A DNA stretch of 64,000 nucleotides from Flavobacteriaceae bacterium (lineage in GTDB: Bacteria > Bacteroidota > Bacteroidia > Flavobacteriales > Flavobacteriaceae): NCBI GenBank assembly GCA_014075215.1, contig CP046177.1:1178001-1242000 (forward strand). The letters run 5' to 3'. The position numbers and the translations under genes were made by a program. Positions 34,780 through 43,036 of the stretch are shown here, piece by piece. The notes below the pieces were generated by a model. That model had not been told where the DNA came from. It did no database searches and saw only the letters and a list, made by a program, of their open reading frames with translations. Every line of letters begins with the position of its first letter. Position 1 is the first letter of the stretch.

Positions 34780-36417
34780 ATGGCAGTAATTGTAAATATG
34801 CCCAGATTAAGCGACACTATGGAAGAAGGTGTTGTAGCAAAATGGTTAAAAAGTATCGGAGATACAGTAGAAGAAGGGGATATTTTAGCCGAAATTGAAA
34901 CCGATAAAGCCACTATGGAATTTGAATCTTTCAATGAAGGAGTGTTATTGCATATTGGTATCCGGGAAGGGGAAACTGCTCCTGTAGACACACTGTTGGC
35001 CATTATTGGCGAGGAAGGAGAAGATATCTCCGCCTTGTTGAACAACGACACAAACGATACAAAAGAAGTTCCCGAAAAAACCACTGAAGAGGTGAAACCA
35101 ACGGAAACAATTGCATCCAATGCTACCACATCAGGTGTAGGATCAGTAGATATCCCCGATGGAGTGCAGGTAATTACCATGCCCAGATTGAGTGATACGA
35201 TGACAGAAGGAACCGTAGCTTCGTGGTTAAAAAATATCGGAGATACAGTAGAAGAAGGGGATATTTTAGCCGAAATTGAAACCGATAAAGCCACTATGGA
35301 ATTTGAATCTTTCTATGAGGGAACGCTGTTACATATTGGTGTCCGGGAAGGAGGTAGTGCGCTTGTTGACCATCTCTTAGCTATTATCGGTCCTGAAGGA
35401 ACAGATGTTTCCGGTATGATTGCTGCTCATAAAAATAGTGCTTTACCAACAACAGAAAAAACCGATACGGATATTGCAAATACCCTGCAACAAGAAACAG
35501 TTAAAACAGCTACCGCTAAAGAAGTTCCGGTAATATCTAATAAGAATGATAGAATATTTGCCTCTCCCTTGGCAAAAAAAATAGCGAAAGACAAGGGTAT
35601 TAACTTAGCAGATATCATAGGTTCCGGCGAAAATGGAAGAATTTTAAAGAGAGATGTCGAAAATTATACACCGGCAGCCATAACTTCGTCAGATATTAGT
35701 GCAACACCTGTCTCAAGTTTTACTCCGGCCGGTGAAGAACGTCTTGAGGAAGTAAAAAATTCTCAAATGCGTAAAGTAATTGCCAGGCGTTTAGGTGAAT
35801 CTAAATTTACAGCACCTCATTATTATTTAACTGTTGAGTTAGATATGGACAACGCTATTGCTTCGCGTAAAACCATTAATGCCCTTCCGGATACGAAAGT
35901 ATCCTTTAATGATATGGTAGTAAAAGCCTGTGCAATGGCATTAAAAAAACACCCTCAGGTGAATACCACCTGGAATGGCGATACTACTTTATATCATCAT
36001 CATATTCATATAGGTGTTGCGGTCGCTGTGGATGAAGGGCTATTGGTTCCTGTCCTAAAACATACGGATCAGATGAGTTTGACTCAAATCGGCAGTGCCG
36101 TCAGAGAGTTGGCAGGAAAAGCTAAAAATAAAAAAATAGCCTCAAATGAAATGGAAGGAAGCACCTTTACGATCTCTAACTTAGGAATGTTTGGAATTCA
36201 AGAATTTACTTCCATTATCAATCAGCCTAACTCAGCCATTTTATCTGTTGGAACCATTCAAGAAAAACCTGTGGTAAAAAACGGTCAAATTGTTGTTGGC
36301 AATACGATGAAGATAACTTTGGCCTGTGATCACAGAACCGTAGACGGTGCTACCGGAGCTCAGTTTTTACAAACATTGAAAGCTTATTTGGAAAATCCCG
36401 TTGTCATGTTGGCCTAA
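34780..36417 (+). CDS. pdhC: Pyruvate dehydrogenase E2, dihydrolipoamide acetyltransferase
   Basis: A 545-residue E2 with two lipoyl domains (residues ~1-78 and ~128-208; lipoyl lysines K43 and K170 in ETDKATMEF), a peripheral-subunit-binding domain at ~258-295 (FASPLAKKIAKDKGINLADI), and a C-terminal catalytic domain ending with the active-site motif CDHRTVDGATGAQF. It forms the core of the complex and acetylates CoA. The two lipoyl domains share a 79-nt stretch of perfect DNA identity. A hairpin follows the stop. Confidence 0.93.
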   Translation: MAVIVNMPRLSDTMEEGVVAKWLKSIGDTVEEGDILAEIETDKATMEFESFNEGVLLHIGIREGETAPVDTLLAIIGEEGEDISALLNNDTNDTKEVPEKTTEEVKPTETIASNATTSGVGSVDIPDGVQVITMPRLSDTMTEGTVASWLKNIGDTVEEGDILAEIETDKATMEFESFYEGTLLHIGVREGGSALVDHLLAIIGPEGTDVSGMIAAHKNSALPTTEKTDTDIANTLQQETVKTATAKEVPVISNKNDRIFASPLAKKIAKDKGINLADIIGSGENGRILKRDVENYTPAAITSSDISATPVSSFTPAGEERLEEVKNSQMRKVIARRLGESKFTAPHYYLTVELDMDNAIASRKTINALPDTKVSFNDMVVKACAMALKKHPQVNTTWNGDTTLYHHHIHIGVAVAVDEGLLVPVLKHTDQMSLTQIGSAVRELAGKAKNKKIASNEMEGSTFTISNLGMFGIQEFTSIINQPNSAILSVGTIQEKPVVKNGQIVVGNTMKITLACDHRTVDGATGAQFLQTLKAYLENPVVMLA

Positions 36418-36434
36418 TTTTTCGGGTATAAAAA

Positions 36435-36456
36435 AACTTCGCATTGCTACGAAGTT
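36435..36456 (+). terminator. Putative terminator hairpin after pdhC
   Basis: AACTTCG (36435-36441) pairs with CGAAGTT (36450-36456) around an 8-base loop, preceded by an A-run. No long T-tract follows on the + strand; it may work better for transcripts coming from the other side. Confidence 0.45.
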
Positions 36457-36548
36457 ATTGATATTGTGAAGTCAGATTTTAACTTTTATTTTCCTAAATA
36501 CACAGTTGAAAATTTAGAAAGTTGAAAAGAACCTCATTTAGTTAACCC

Positions 36549-37148
36549 TTAAAAATAGGCTATTTGTTGGTTAGGTTTTATTATTAGAGTCCGATTTTTC
36601 TCTAACAAATTTTTGCACAGGTAACCAAAGGTATTAAGAACAAGCCAAAGAATTTCTTGTTTGAGTTTTCTCATTAATTTTTTGAAGTTGAACCCAGCGG
36701 CGGCCATCATAAAGTTGATACTATCTCCCATCTGACCTTTTAGGAAGTTGTTTGCTACCCTATGGTCTTGTTTAAGATGGGATATTGTTCATTCTTGCCC
36801 AATACGCTGACGAAAGTGAACTAGATCGCTGGCAGCGAAAGGTTGGCCACAACGTTGAACGGTAGCACCACCTAAATACTGAAAATAAGCGTTCACCTCC
36901 CAGTGTTCTTCTACCAAACGCTCATCGGATAAATTGTAAATGGACTTCAAAATCAAAAGTGAAATCATCAAACGAATCGGACGAGCAGGGAGACCTTTAT
37001 CCGAATAGAACTTTGAAAACTCTTTATCAAAATAATACCAGTCTATCTCGTCTGCTAACAGATAAAGCTCATGCTTGGCATTCAATTGTTCCTGTAAGGT
37101 TGGAGCTAGAAAAGTTAACTGATTTTGAGGATTATTTTTTGAACGCAT
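36549..37148 (-). pseudogene. IS5-type transposase with catalytic core deleted (copy 1)
   Basis: From 37148: about 119 residues of N-terminal DUF772-like region (RPIRLMISLLILKSIYNLSDE, ASDLVHFRQRIGQE), then a stop, then in the same frame HLKQDHRVANNFLKGQMGDSINFMMAAAGFNF, the usual C-terminal end. The DDE residues lie in the deleted middle, so no active protein is possible. Copies at 51432 and 57469 share exactly this junction. Confidence 0.85.
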
Positions 37149-37219
37149 TTGACAAGGTTTTACAATACAATTTAAAAAACGTTGTCTTTTTTACAATAGT
37201 TCTCCAGGCTTTTTTGTAT

Positions 37220-37379
37220 GAACTCATCTTGACTTTTTGTTTTTAACCGAAAATGAACTGAAATTTAACTAGATAAGGCACTTTTTGAAAGCTATAGCAG
37301 TGCTACAGGTAAGAAAAGTAACGAAATATAGGTGAATTTCAGTCATTTTTTAGGAAATAGAAAAAGTCAAGATGAGTTC
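37220..37379. repeat. 160-bp inverted-end repeat, GAACTCATCTTGAC subfamily, nested
   Basis: Perfect 19-bp inverted ends (GAACTCATCTTGACTTTTT). It is inserted in the IS5-type element with a TAT duplication (37217-37219, 37380-37382). Copy 2 of that element shows the empty site TTTGTATATTAAT. Confidence 0.92.
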
Positions 37380-37479
37380 TATATTAATAACTGAAATTCA
37401 ATATGTTAAAATTTTTTTAAAGGTTGACTATTTAGGCATTGACTACTTTAAATTCAGAACTTTCAAACTTTAAACTAAC

Positions 37480-38217
37480 CTACAGTTTCCTCACTTGTTG
37501 ATTTGTAAAAATTTTCATTTCCAGTCCTCCGGCATCTATAGAAGCTTCCATATCGTTTTTTGATTGCACTCCTGTCACTCGGTCTATTTCGACTTTGCCT
37601 GTAATTTTTCCTGTACCTCCTCCGGAAACATCTCCTGATACTTCAACAAAAACCGTTTCTTTAGTAATTTCAGTAACCTTATACGTCATTTTCATTTTCA
37701 TACCCTGTTCGTTTTTTTCAGTTGACCAAGTAGAGTCTACCGCTACTTTTTCTTCAGGATATTCTATACTGTTGGATTGCTCTTTAAACTGGGTTAAAGC
37801 CGGAACATTAGGTTCAACAGTACTTTCCGAAACCTCACCTAAGCTATTTGATGTACTCATAATAGTTGCTTTCATAAACGGTTCAAATTGAGCTTTCATT
37901 TGTTTACCCATTTCATCTAATTCATCATCACTTTTGGTGGAATCATAACTCATTACATTTCCTCCCTGCAGCATGTCCATACTAATGTTTTTTACTTTAA
38001 TTGTAGAAGTATAAATACCTCCTTTAGCCTCCGAGATATTCATTGCCATTTGAATCTTCATATTCATTCCTCCGGCAGCGCCCATTTCCTGCTTCATATT
38101 CATGGTCATTTCATACTGATCTCCTTTATTGTATTTATATCTTAACAGTACGGATTCCTGAGCCATACACATCATATGAGATGCTATTAAAAATACTACG
38201 ATTGATAATTTTTTCAT
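37480..38217 (-). CDS. DUF6263 family exported protein
   Basis: A 245-residue protein from ATG 38217 (chosen to start at the signal peptide KKLSIVVFLIASHMMCMAQ). The mature part is beta-rich with many methionines: YKYNKGDQYEMTMNMKQEM, and a late GDVSGGGTGKITGKVEIDRVTG. DUF6263 is uncharacterised, probably periplasmic or outer-membrane associated. It lies 43 bp after the E2 gene on the same strand. Confidence 0.78.
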   Translation of the reverse strand: MKKLSIVVFLIASHMMCMAQESVLLRYKYNKGDQYEMTMNMKQEMGAAGGMNMKIQMAMNISEAKGGIYTSTIKVKNISMDMLQGGNVMSYDSTKSDDELDEMGKQMKAQFEPFMKATIMSTSNSLGEVSESTVEPNVPALTQFKEQSNSIEYPEEKVAVDSTWSTEKNEQGMKMKMTYKVTEITKETVFVEVSGDVSGGGTGKITGKVEIDRVTGVQSKNDMEASIDAGGLEMKIFTNQQVRKL

Positions 38218-38272
38218 TATTTGTTTCATTTAAGTTTATAGTTATGCTAATGTATATATTTTTTAGGAAATC

Positions 38273-39622
38273 TTAATTATATAAACTCCGGTCTACATCC
38301 CAAGCTTCCAAAGTATCTTTTAAGGTTTTAATAAACATCCCTCCCAATGCACCATTGACCACTCGGTGGTCATACGAATGAGATACAAACATTTTCTGGC
38401 GGATTCCTATAAAATCACCTTCGGAAGTTTCAATTACAGCAGGCATTTTTCTAATGGCTCCCAAAGCTAAAATAGCCACCTGAGGTTGATTAATAATGGG
38501 AGTTCCCATTACAGAGCCAAAACTACCAACATTCGTAACCGTATAGGTTCCTCCCTGTATCTCATCCGGTTTTAACTGGTTATTTCTTGCTCTATGAGCC
38601 AGGTCATTCACTTGTTTAGTCATCCCAACCAAATTCAACTGGTCTGCATTTTTAATAACAGGTACAATTAAATTGCCGTCCGGCAAAGCAGTAGCCATTC
38701 CTAAATGGATGCTTTTCTTTTTGATAATAGTATCACCCTGAACAGCAATATTGATCATAGGGAATTTCTTAATAGTTGACGCAACTGCCTGCATCAGAAT
38801 AGGTGTAAATGTCAATTTTTCACCTTCTCTTTCCAGGAAAGCATTTTTTACCTTATTCTTCCACTTCACGATCCTGGTAACATCAATTTCAATAAAAGAT
38901 TGTACGTGAACTGATGTTTGTACGGAAGCTACCATATGCTTTGCTATGAGTTTTCCCATTCGAGACATTGCTATCGTTTCATCTTCCGTATTGACAGTTA
39001 GCGGTGCTGCTTCGAATGTAGTTTCCTCAGTATCAGAGACTACTCTGACAGGTTCCGTTTGATTTGCCTGAAGCGGCTGAATATCTTCTTTTACAGCGGC
39101 AGGTGGTGTAATGGTCCTGTTTTTTATATGGGCTAGTATATCTTTTTTGGTAACTCTACCTTCTTTTCCCGTACCGCTAATCGTCTCCAGTTCCTGCATG
39201 GAAATACCTTCTGCCAGAGCTATATTCCTTACTAATGGCGAAAAGAATTTTCCGGATTCCGAGGTCTTCATCACCTGAAGACGTGTACTTTCTTTAGCAG
39301 CTGCTACCATTTTTTCGATCTCTTTTACTTCTTCCGTAATTGCTTCTTTTTCTACCGAAGTAACTTCAACTGCGTCTTCTCCTTCGGTATCAATCACTGC
39401 CATAGTTTGCCCGACTTTTACTACTGCCTCTTTATCTAATAAAATTTCAATAAGCTTTCCTGCTACTTCACTGGGCACCTCGGAATCTACCTTATCCGTT
39501 GCAATTTCTACAACGGCTTCATCTAACGCTACGGTATCACCCACTTCTTTTAACCAGTTGGTAATGGTTGCTTCTGCAACGCTTTCACCCATTCTAGGTA
39601 ATTTCAGTTCAAATCTGGCCAT
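38273..39622 (-). CDS. 2-oxo acid dehydrogenase E2 (branched-chain or 2-oxoglutarate type)
   Basis: A 449-residue acyltransferase with one lipoyl domain (residues 1-78; lysine in EIATDKVDSEVPSE), a subunit-binding domain at ~130-165 (FFSPLVRNIALAEGISMQEL) and a catalytic domain ending SHSYDHRVVNGALGGMF. The active-site histidine is present; the usual DHRxxDG reads DHRVVNG. It differs from PdhC in having one lipoyl domain and a DKVDSEVP lipoyl motif as in BCKDH E2. Which 2-oxo acid it serves is not decided by sequence. Confidence 0.87.
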   Translation of the reverse strand: MARFELKLPRMGESVAEATITNWLKEVGDTVALDEAVVEIATDKVDSEVPSEVAGKLIEILLDKEAVVKVGQTMAVIDTEGEDAVEVTSVEKEAITEEVKEIEKMVAAAKESTRLQVMKTSESGKFFSPLVRNIALAEGISMQELETISGTGKEGRVTKKDILAHIKNRTITPPAAVKEDIQPLQANQTEPVRVVSDTEETTFEAAPLTVNTEDETIAMSRMGKLIAKHMVASVQTSVHVQSFIEIDVTRIVKWKNKVKNAFLEREGEKLTFTPILMQAVASTIKKFPMINIAVQGDTIIKKKSIHLGMATALPDGNLIVPVIKNADQLNLVGMTKQVNDLAHRARNNQLKPDEIQGGTYTVTNVGSFGSVMGTPIINQPQVAILALGAIRKMPAVIETSEGDFIGIRQKMFVSHSYDHRVVNGALGGMFIKTLKDTLEAWDVDRSLYN

Positions 39623-39806
39623 TGATTGTTTTTATTTGTTTGCTACAAAAATAAGAAAATATCACGACTTTTATTTCATTTTACGGCATGAATTACTTTT
39701 CCTAAAAAACAATATGTTGAATTATTCTTAATAAATAAACAAATTATTGGTTTTTATACATATTTATCTTTAATAAGCATCCTTTTTTTATTAACTTAAT
39801 AATTCA

Positions 39807-40706
39807 CTAAATCCATGCTTTTGGATGAGAGAGCACCTCTAAAAGAGCCGCTTCTTTAGAATTTTCTGCAGGGCGGTCATTGTATTTCCACTGTACAGTG
39901 GGGGGCAAACTCATTAGAATACTTTCTATCCTGCCATTTGTTTTTAGCCCGAAAAGAGTACCTCTGTCATGTACTAAATTGAATTCTGCATAACGGCCTC
40001 TCCTAATTTCCTGCCAGTCTTTCTGAGCTTTTGTATACGTGTGATTTCTTCTTTTTTCTACAATAGGAATATAACTCTCCAAAAAGCTATTGCCCGCCTG
40101 AGTAACAAATTCATAACGGTTTTGTATGGAAAATACGGAAGTTTCTTTTAGGTAATCAAAAAACAACCCTCCTACCCCACGCGCTTCATTTCTATGAGCA
40201 TTCCAAAAATAATGATCACATGCTTCTTTAAATGAGGGATAAAATGACGGGTGATGTGCATCACATGTTTTTTTACAAATCGTATGAAAATAAATGACAT
40301 CTTCTTCAAAAAGATAATAAGGGGTCATATCCTGACCTCCGCCAAACCACTGTGTAACCCTATTTCCTGAGGCATCATACATTTCAAAATAGCGCCAATT
40401 GCCATGCACTGTAGGAATAAAAGGGTTTTCAGGGTGTAATACCAAACTCAATCCGCAGGCAAAAAAATCGCCTTCCTTTACCTTAAATTGTTTGCGCAAT
40501 GAATCCGGTAATCTACCATAAACGGCAGAAATATTGACACCTCCTTTTTCAAAAACAGCACCGTTTTCCATAACACGTGTTCTTCCGCCGCCGCCTTTTC
40601 GTTCCCACAGATCTTCCTGAAAAACAACCTTTTCATCAACAGCTTCTAATCTTGATGTAATGATGTCTTGTAGTTCTAATATGTATTGATAAAATTGTTC
40701 TTTCAT
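39807..40706 (-). CDS. hemF: Oxygen-dependent coproporphyrinogen III oxidase
   Basis: A 299-residue cytoplasmic enzyme oxidatively decarboxylating coproporphyrinogen III to protoporphyrinogen IX. Signatures: GGGGRTRVMENGAVFEKGGVN, VHGNWRYFEM, WFGGGQDMTPYY, HRNEARGVGGLFFDYL, and the late RRGRYAEFNLVHDRGTLFGLKTNGR region. Normal length. Last gene of the minus-strand haem cluster. Its presence implies aerobic haem synthesis. Confidence 0.93.
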   Translation of the reverse strand: MKEQFYQYILELQDIITSRLEAVDEKVVFQEDLWERKGGGGRTRVMENGAVFEKGGVNISAVYGRLPDSLRKQFKVKEGDFFACGLSLVLHPENPFIPTVHGNWRYFEMYDASGNRVTQWFGGGQDMTPYYLFEEDVIYFHTICKKTCDAHHPSFYPSFKEACDHYFWNAHRNEARGVGGLFFDYLKETSVFSIQNRYEFVTQAGNSFLESYIPIVEKRRNHTYTKAQKDWQEIRRGRYAEFNLVHDRGTLFGLKTNGRIESILMSLPPTVQWKYNDRPAENSKEAALLEVLSHPKAWI

Positions 40707-40822
40707 GGATTATTTTTCAGGATTTTACAGGTAAAATATATTTCATATAATCTGTTATAATATCATTTTAAAGCTGAGAACTTTAAACCCGAAACTTTCT
40801 AACTTGAAACGGTGTAAAAATA

Positions 40823-41353
40823 TCATCCGTATAATTCATATAATTCCATATCCATCGGAGTACCTCCCGGAGGTGTGTATGCATTTATCAACTTTTTTTG
40901 CCATACAAAATGACATTTTTGAGCAACTCTGATACTGGCAATATTACTTTTATGAACTATGATTTGCAGTGTTTTCAGGTTTAATTTTTGAAAAGCGTAG
41001 CTTGATAATATGCTCACCACTTTTGTCGTTAGGCCTTTTCTTTCCCAATTATAATCAATACAGTATGCTAATTCTCCCTGCTGTTTTTGCCAATCTAACT
41101 CTTTAATATATACCAAAGCAATCATTTGTGAGTTATCCTCTTTTTTTACCGTAAACAAGTATTCTTCATCAGTTTCAAACGCTTTTGATTTTACTTCTGC
41201 AAATATTTTAGATGCAGGTAGTGTTCGGTTTTGTGCAAGCATTAATGGAAAAAATAATCTCATTCTATCTTCATTTGCGATGGCAAAATTGTACAAAACA
41301 CTATCGTCTTTTTTGGTTATTTTATGTATGATAAACGAATCAAAAACCATCAA
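40823..41353 (-). CDS. GNAT family N-acetyltransferase (RimJ/RimL-like)
   Basis: 176 residues, GNAT fold of the Acetyltransf_3 type: IALVYIKELDWQKQQGELAYCIDYNWERKGLTTKVV (only partly quoted motif: acetyl-CoA loop near WERKGLT), then IIVHKSNIASIRVAQKCHF, a typical end. It sits between hemE and hemF and its start overlaps the end of hemE by 14 bp, so it is co-transcribed. Substrate unknown; the position in haem clusters recurs in Flavobacteriaceae but a role in haem synthesis is not shown. Confidence 0.83.
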   Translation of the reverse strand: MMVFDSFIIHKITKKDDSVLYNFAIANEDRMRLFFPLMLAQNRTLPASKIFAEVKSKAFETDEEYLFTVKKEDNSQMIALVYIKELDWQKQQGELAYCIDYNWERKGLTTKVVSILSSYAFQKLNLKTLQIIVHKSNIASIRVAQKCHFVWQKKLINAYTPPGGTPMDMELYELYG

Positions 41354-42374
41354 CTTTATATTCTTTTACTGCATCTACAAAGGCTTTGGCATTCTCAATC
41401 GGGATGTTAGGTAAAATCCCATGACCGAGATTTACAATGTACCTGTCTTTTCCGAAGGCATCAATCATTTGATGCACCATTTTTTTGATGTCTGCCGGCG
41501 GAGATAACAATCTTGAGGGGTCAAAATTCCCTTGCAATGTTATTTGCCCTCCAGTAAGGTACCGAGCATTTATGGCTGTACACGTCCAATCTATACCCAA
41601 AGCGGCTGCTCCGGATTTCGACATCTCATGTAGTGCAAACCAACATCCTTTTCCAAAAGCAATTACGGGGGTCTCATCTTTTAATGCATCGATAATTTGC
41701 TGAATATATTGCCAGGAAAACTCCTGGTAATCAGCTGGGGATAGCATGCCCCCCCAAGAATCAAAAATCTGTACCGCATTGACTCCTGCAACAACTTTTC
41801 CTTTTAAGTAGGCAATGGTGGTATCTGTAATTTTTTGTAATAACTGATGTGCCGCAACAGGATTTGTAAAACAAAACCCTTTTGCTTTGTCAAAATTCTT
41901 AGAGCCCTGACCTTGTACAATATAACATAAAATAGTCCAAGGAGAACCGGCAAAACCAATTAATGGAATTTCATGGTTTAATTTTTCTTTGGTAGCTTTT
42001 ACGGCCTGATAGACATAGTCCAGTGTTTCATATACATCAGGAATAACCACATTATCTACTCCTTTTTGATCTCTTACCGGATTTGGTAAATAGGGACCAA
42101 AATCAGGTTTCATTTCTACTTCAATATTCATTGCCTGCGGGACTACCAGAATGTCTGAAAATAAAATGGCAGCATCCATTTCATATCTGCGAATAGGTTG
42201 TACGGTAATTTCCGAGGCCAATTCCGGAGTTCTGCAACGCGTAAAAAAATCATACTTTTTTTTGATTTCCATAAACTCGGGCAAATAACGTCCGGCCTGG
42301 CGCATCATCCATACAGGGGGTCTTTCCACTACCTCTCCTTTTAAGGCTTTTAGAAATAAATCGTTTTTTACCAT
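41340..42374 (-). CDS. hemE: Uroporphyrinogen decarboxylase
   Basis: A 344-residue cytoplasmic enzyme decarboxylating uroporphyrinogen III to coproporphyrinogen III. Signatures: PPVWMMRQAGRYLPEF (active-site loop), ILFSDILVVPQAM, GFAGSPWTILCYIV, and HGILPNIPIENAKAFVDAV at the end. Complete, normal length. A 162-bp repeat lies 15 bp upstream of the ATG, between hemE and the PrcB-like gene, so any read-through from upstream haem genes must cross a long hairpin. Confidence 0.93.
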   Translation of the reverse strand: MVKNDLFLKALKGEVVERPPVWMMRQAGRYLPEFMEIKKKYDFFTRCRTPELASEITVQPIRRYEMDAAILFSDILVVPQAMNIEVEMKPDFGPYLPNPVRDQKGVDNVVIPDVYETLDYVYQAVKATKEKLNHEIPLIGFAGSPWTILCYIVQGQGSKNFDKAKGFCFTNPVAAHQLLQKITDTTIAYLKGKVVAGVNAVQIFDSWGGMLSPADYQEFSWQYIQQIIDALKDETPVIAFGKGCWFALHEMSKSGAAALGIDWTCTAINARYLTGGQITLQGNFDPSRLLSPPADIKKMVHQMIDAFGKDRYIVNLGHGILPNIPIENAKAFVDAVKEYKVDGF

Positions 42375-42389
42375 GATATCTTATTGTTT

Positions 42390-42551
42390 GAGACCTTTGC
42401 AAAATAGTGATATATTCCGTATTGAAATTGATTTGGCTTCAAATTTCTTCCTTCTCGAAAATTTTAAATCCTCAAAACCAACAGGTTATTCCGGTTTAAA
42501 ATTTTCTTCGGGTGTCGAACTTTTTTGCCAAATCAATTTTGCAAAGGTCTC
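42390..42551 (+). repeat. 162-bp hairpin repeat (GAGACC family), copy C
   Basis: Starts GAGACCTTTGCAAAATAG and ends TTTTGCAAAGGTCTC; internal arms GATTTGGC and GCCAAATC, then CGAAAATTTTAAA and TTTAAAATTTTC, show that nearly the whole element can fold on itself. Flanks TGTTT and TGTTC may be a worn 5-bp duplication. It overlaps and ends the PrcB-like gene. Confidence 0.9.
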
Positions 42552-43030
42552 TGTTCTTCTTTAATAAATACAAAATGACCTTCTTTTTTCTCAATTTTTA
42601 TCAAGTGATAAGGTTGTGTAATGACCGTGGTTACAAATTCACCCGGAGCAGGTTTTTTAATACGATATATCACTGTAGTCGTATCATTTTTCTGAACTAC
42701 CTTATTTATTTCCGCCCGGATTCCTCCTGTATTTCTGATAGTATCAAAAACACCTATAACGGTTTCTTTGGAAAAAGACACAGGCATTTCCTGAAAATCA
42801 GAAGAAACCGTATTTACGGAATTCATCTTATTTAATAAAGAATCCCATTTTTTTTGGTCAGAAATAACAATAGTATACTTGTTAATATTTTCCGCTCCGT
42901 TGCCGTATAAAACTCCCTGAGAAATGGTTACAAAATTGACATTGTTGCTCTCAGTATTTGTTGTGTTTACGATTGCAGTTTTACACTTCATCAACCCCAC
43001 AAAAAATACAAGTATTACTATACGAATCAT
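42533..43030 (-). CDS. PrcB-like lipoprotein, C terminus supplied by a repeat
   Basis: A 165-residue lipoprotein (signal ending GLMKC). The C-terminal domain resembles PrcB (protease complex subunit) domains: VSFSKETVIGVFDTIRNTGGIRAEI and PAPGEFVTTVITQPYHLIKI. The last codons (EEQRPLQN and the stop) come from the 162-bp repeat at 42390-42551, so the natural end has been replaced; only a few residues are affected. It lies 6 bp after hemL. Confidence 0.72.
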   Translation of the reverse strand: MIRIVILVFFVGLMKCKTAIVNTTNTESNNVNFVTISQGVLYGNGAENINKYTIVISDQKKWDSLLNKMNSVNTVSSDFQEMPVSFSKETVIGVFDTIRNTGGIRAEINKVVQKNDTTTVIYRIKKPAPGEFVTTVITQPYHLIKIEKKEGHFVFIKEEQRPLQN

Positions 43031-43036
43031 CCTATT

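Larger units (their letters stand above)
36540..37429 (-). mobile_element. Internally deleted IS5-type element, copy 1, carrying a nested repeat
   Basis: Ends AGTTAACCCTTAAAAA and the inverse ...AGGTTGACT; 4-bp target duplication ATTT at 36536-36539 and 37430-37433. The element keeps the first and last parts of a transposase but lacks the catalytic middle. A 160-bp GAACTC repeat is inserted at 37220-37379 with its own TAT duplication. Subtracting that insertion gives 727 bp, matching copy 2 (728 bp). Confidence 0.88.

Noticed and set aside
34372..35294. Long minus-strand frames opposite pdhA and pdhC
   Set aside because: Antisense shadows; the repeated serine-rich pattern mirrors the duplicated lipoyl domains.
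36959..37246. Plus-strand 95-codon frame in the IS5-type copies (also at 57879)
   Set aside because: It is antisense to the transposase N-terminal fragment and repeats only because the element is repeated; no family match.
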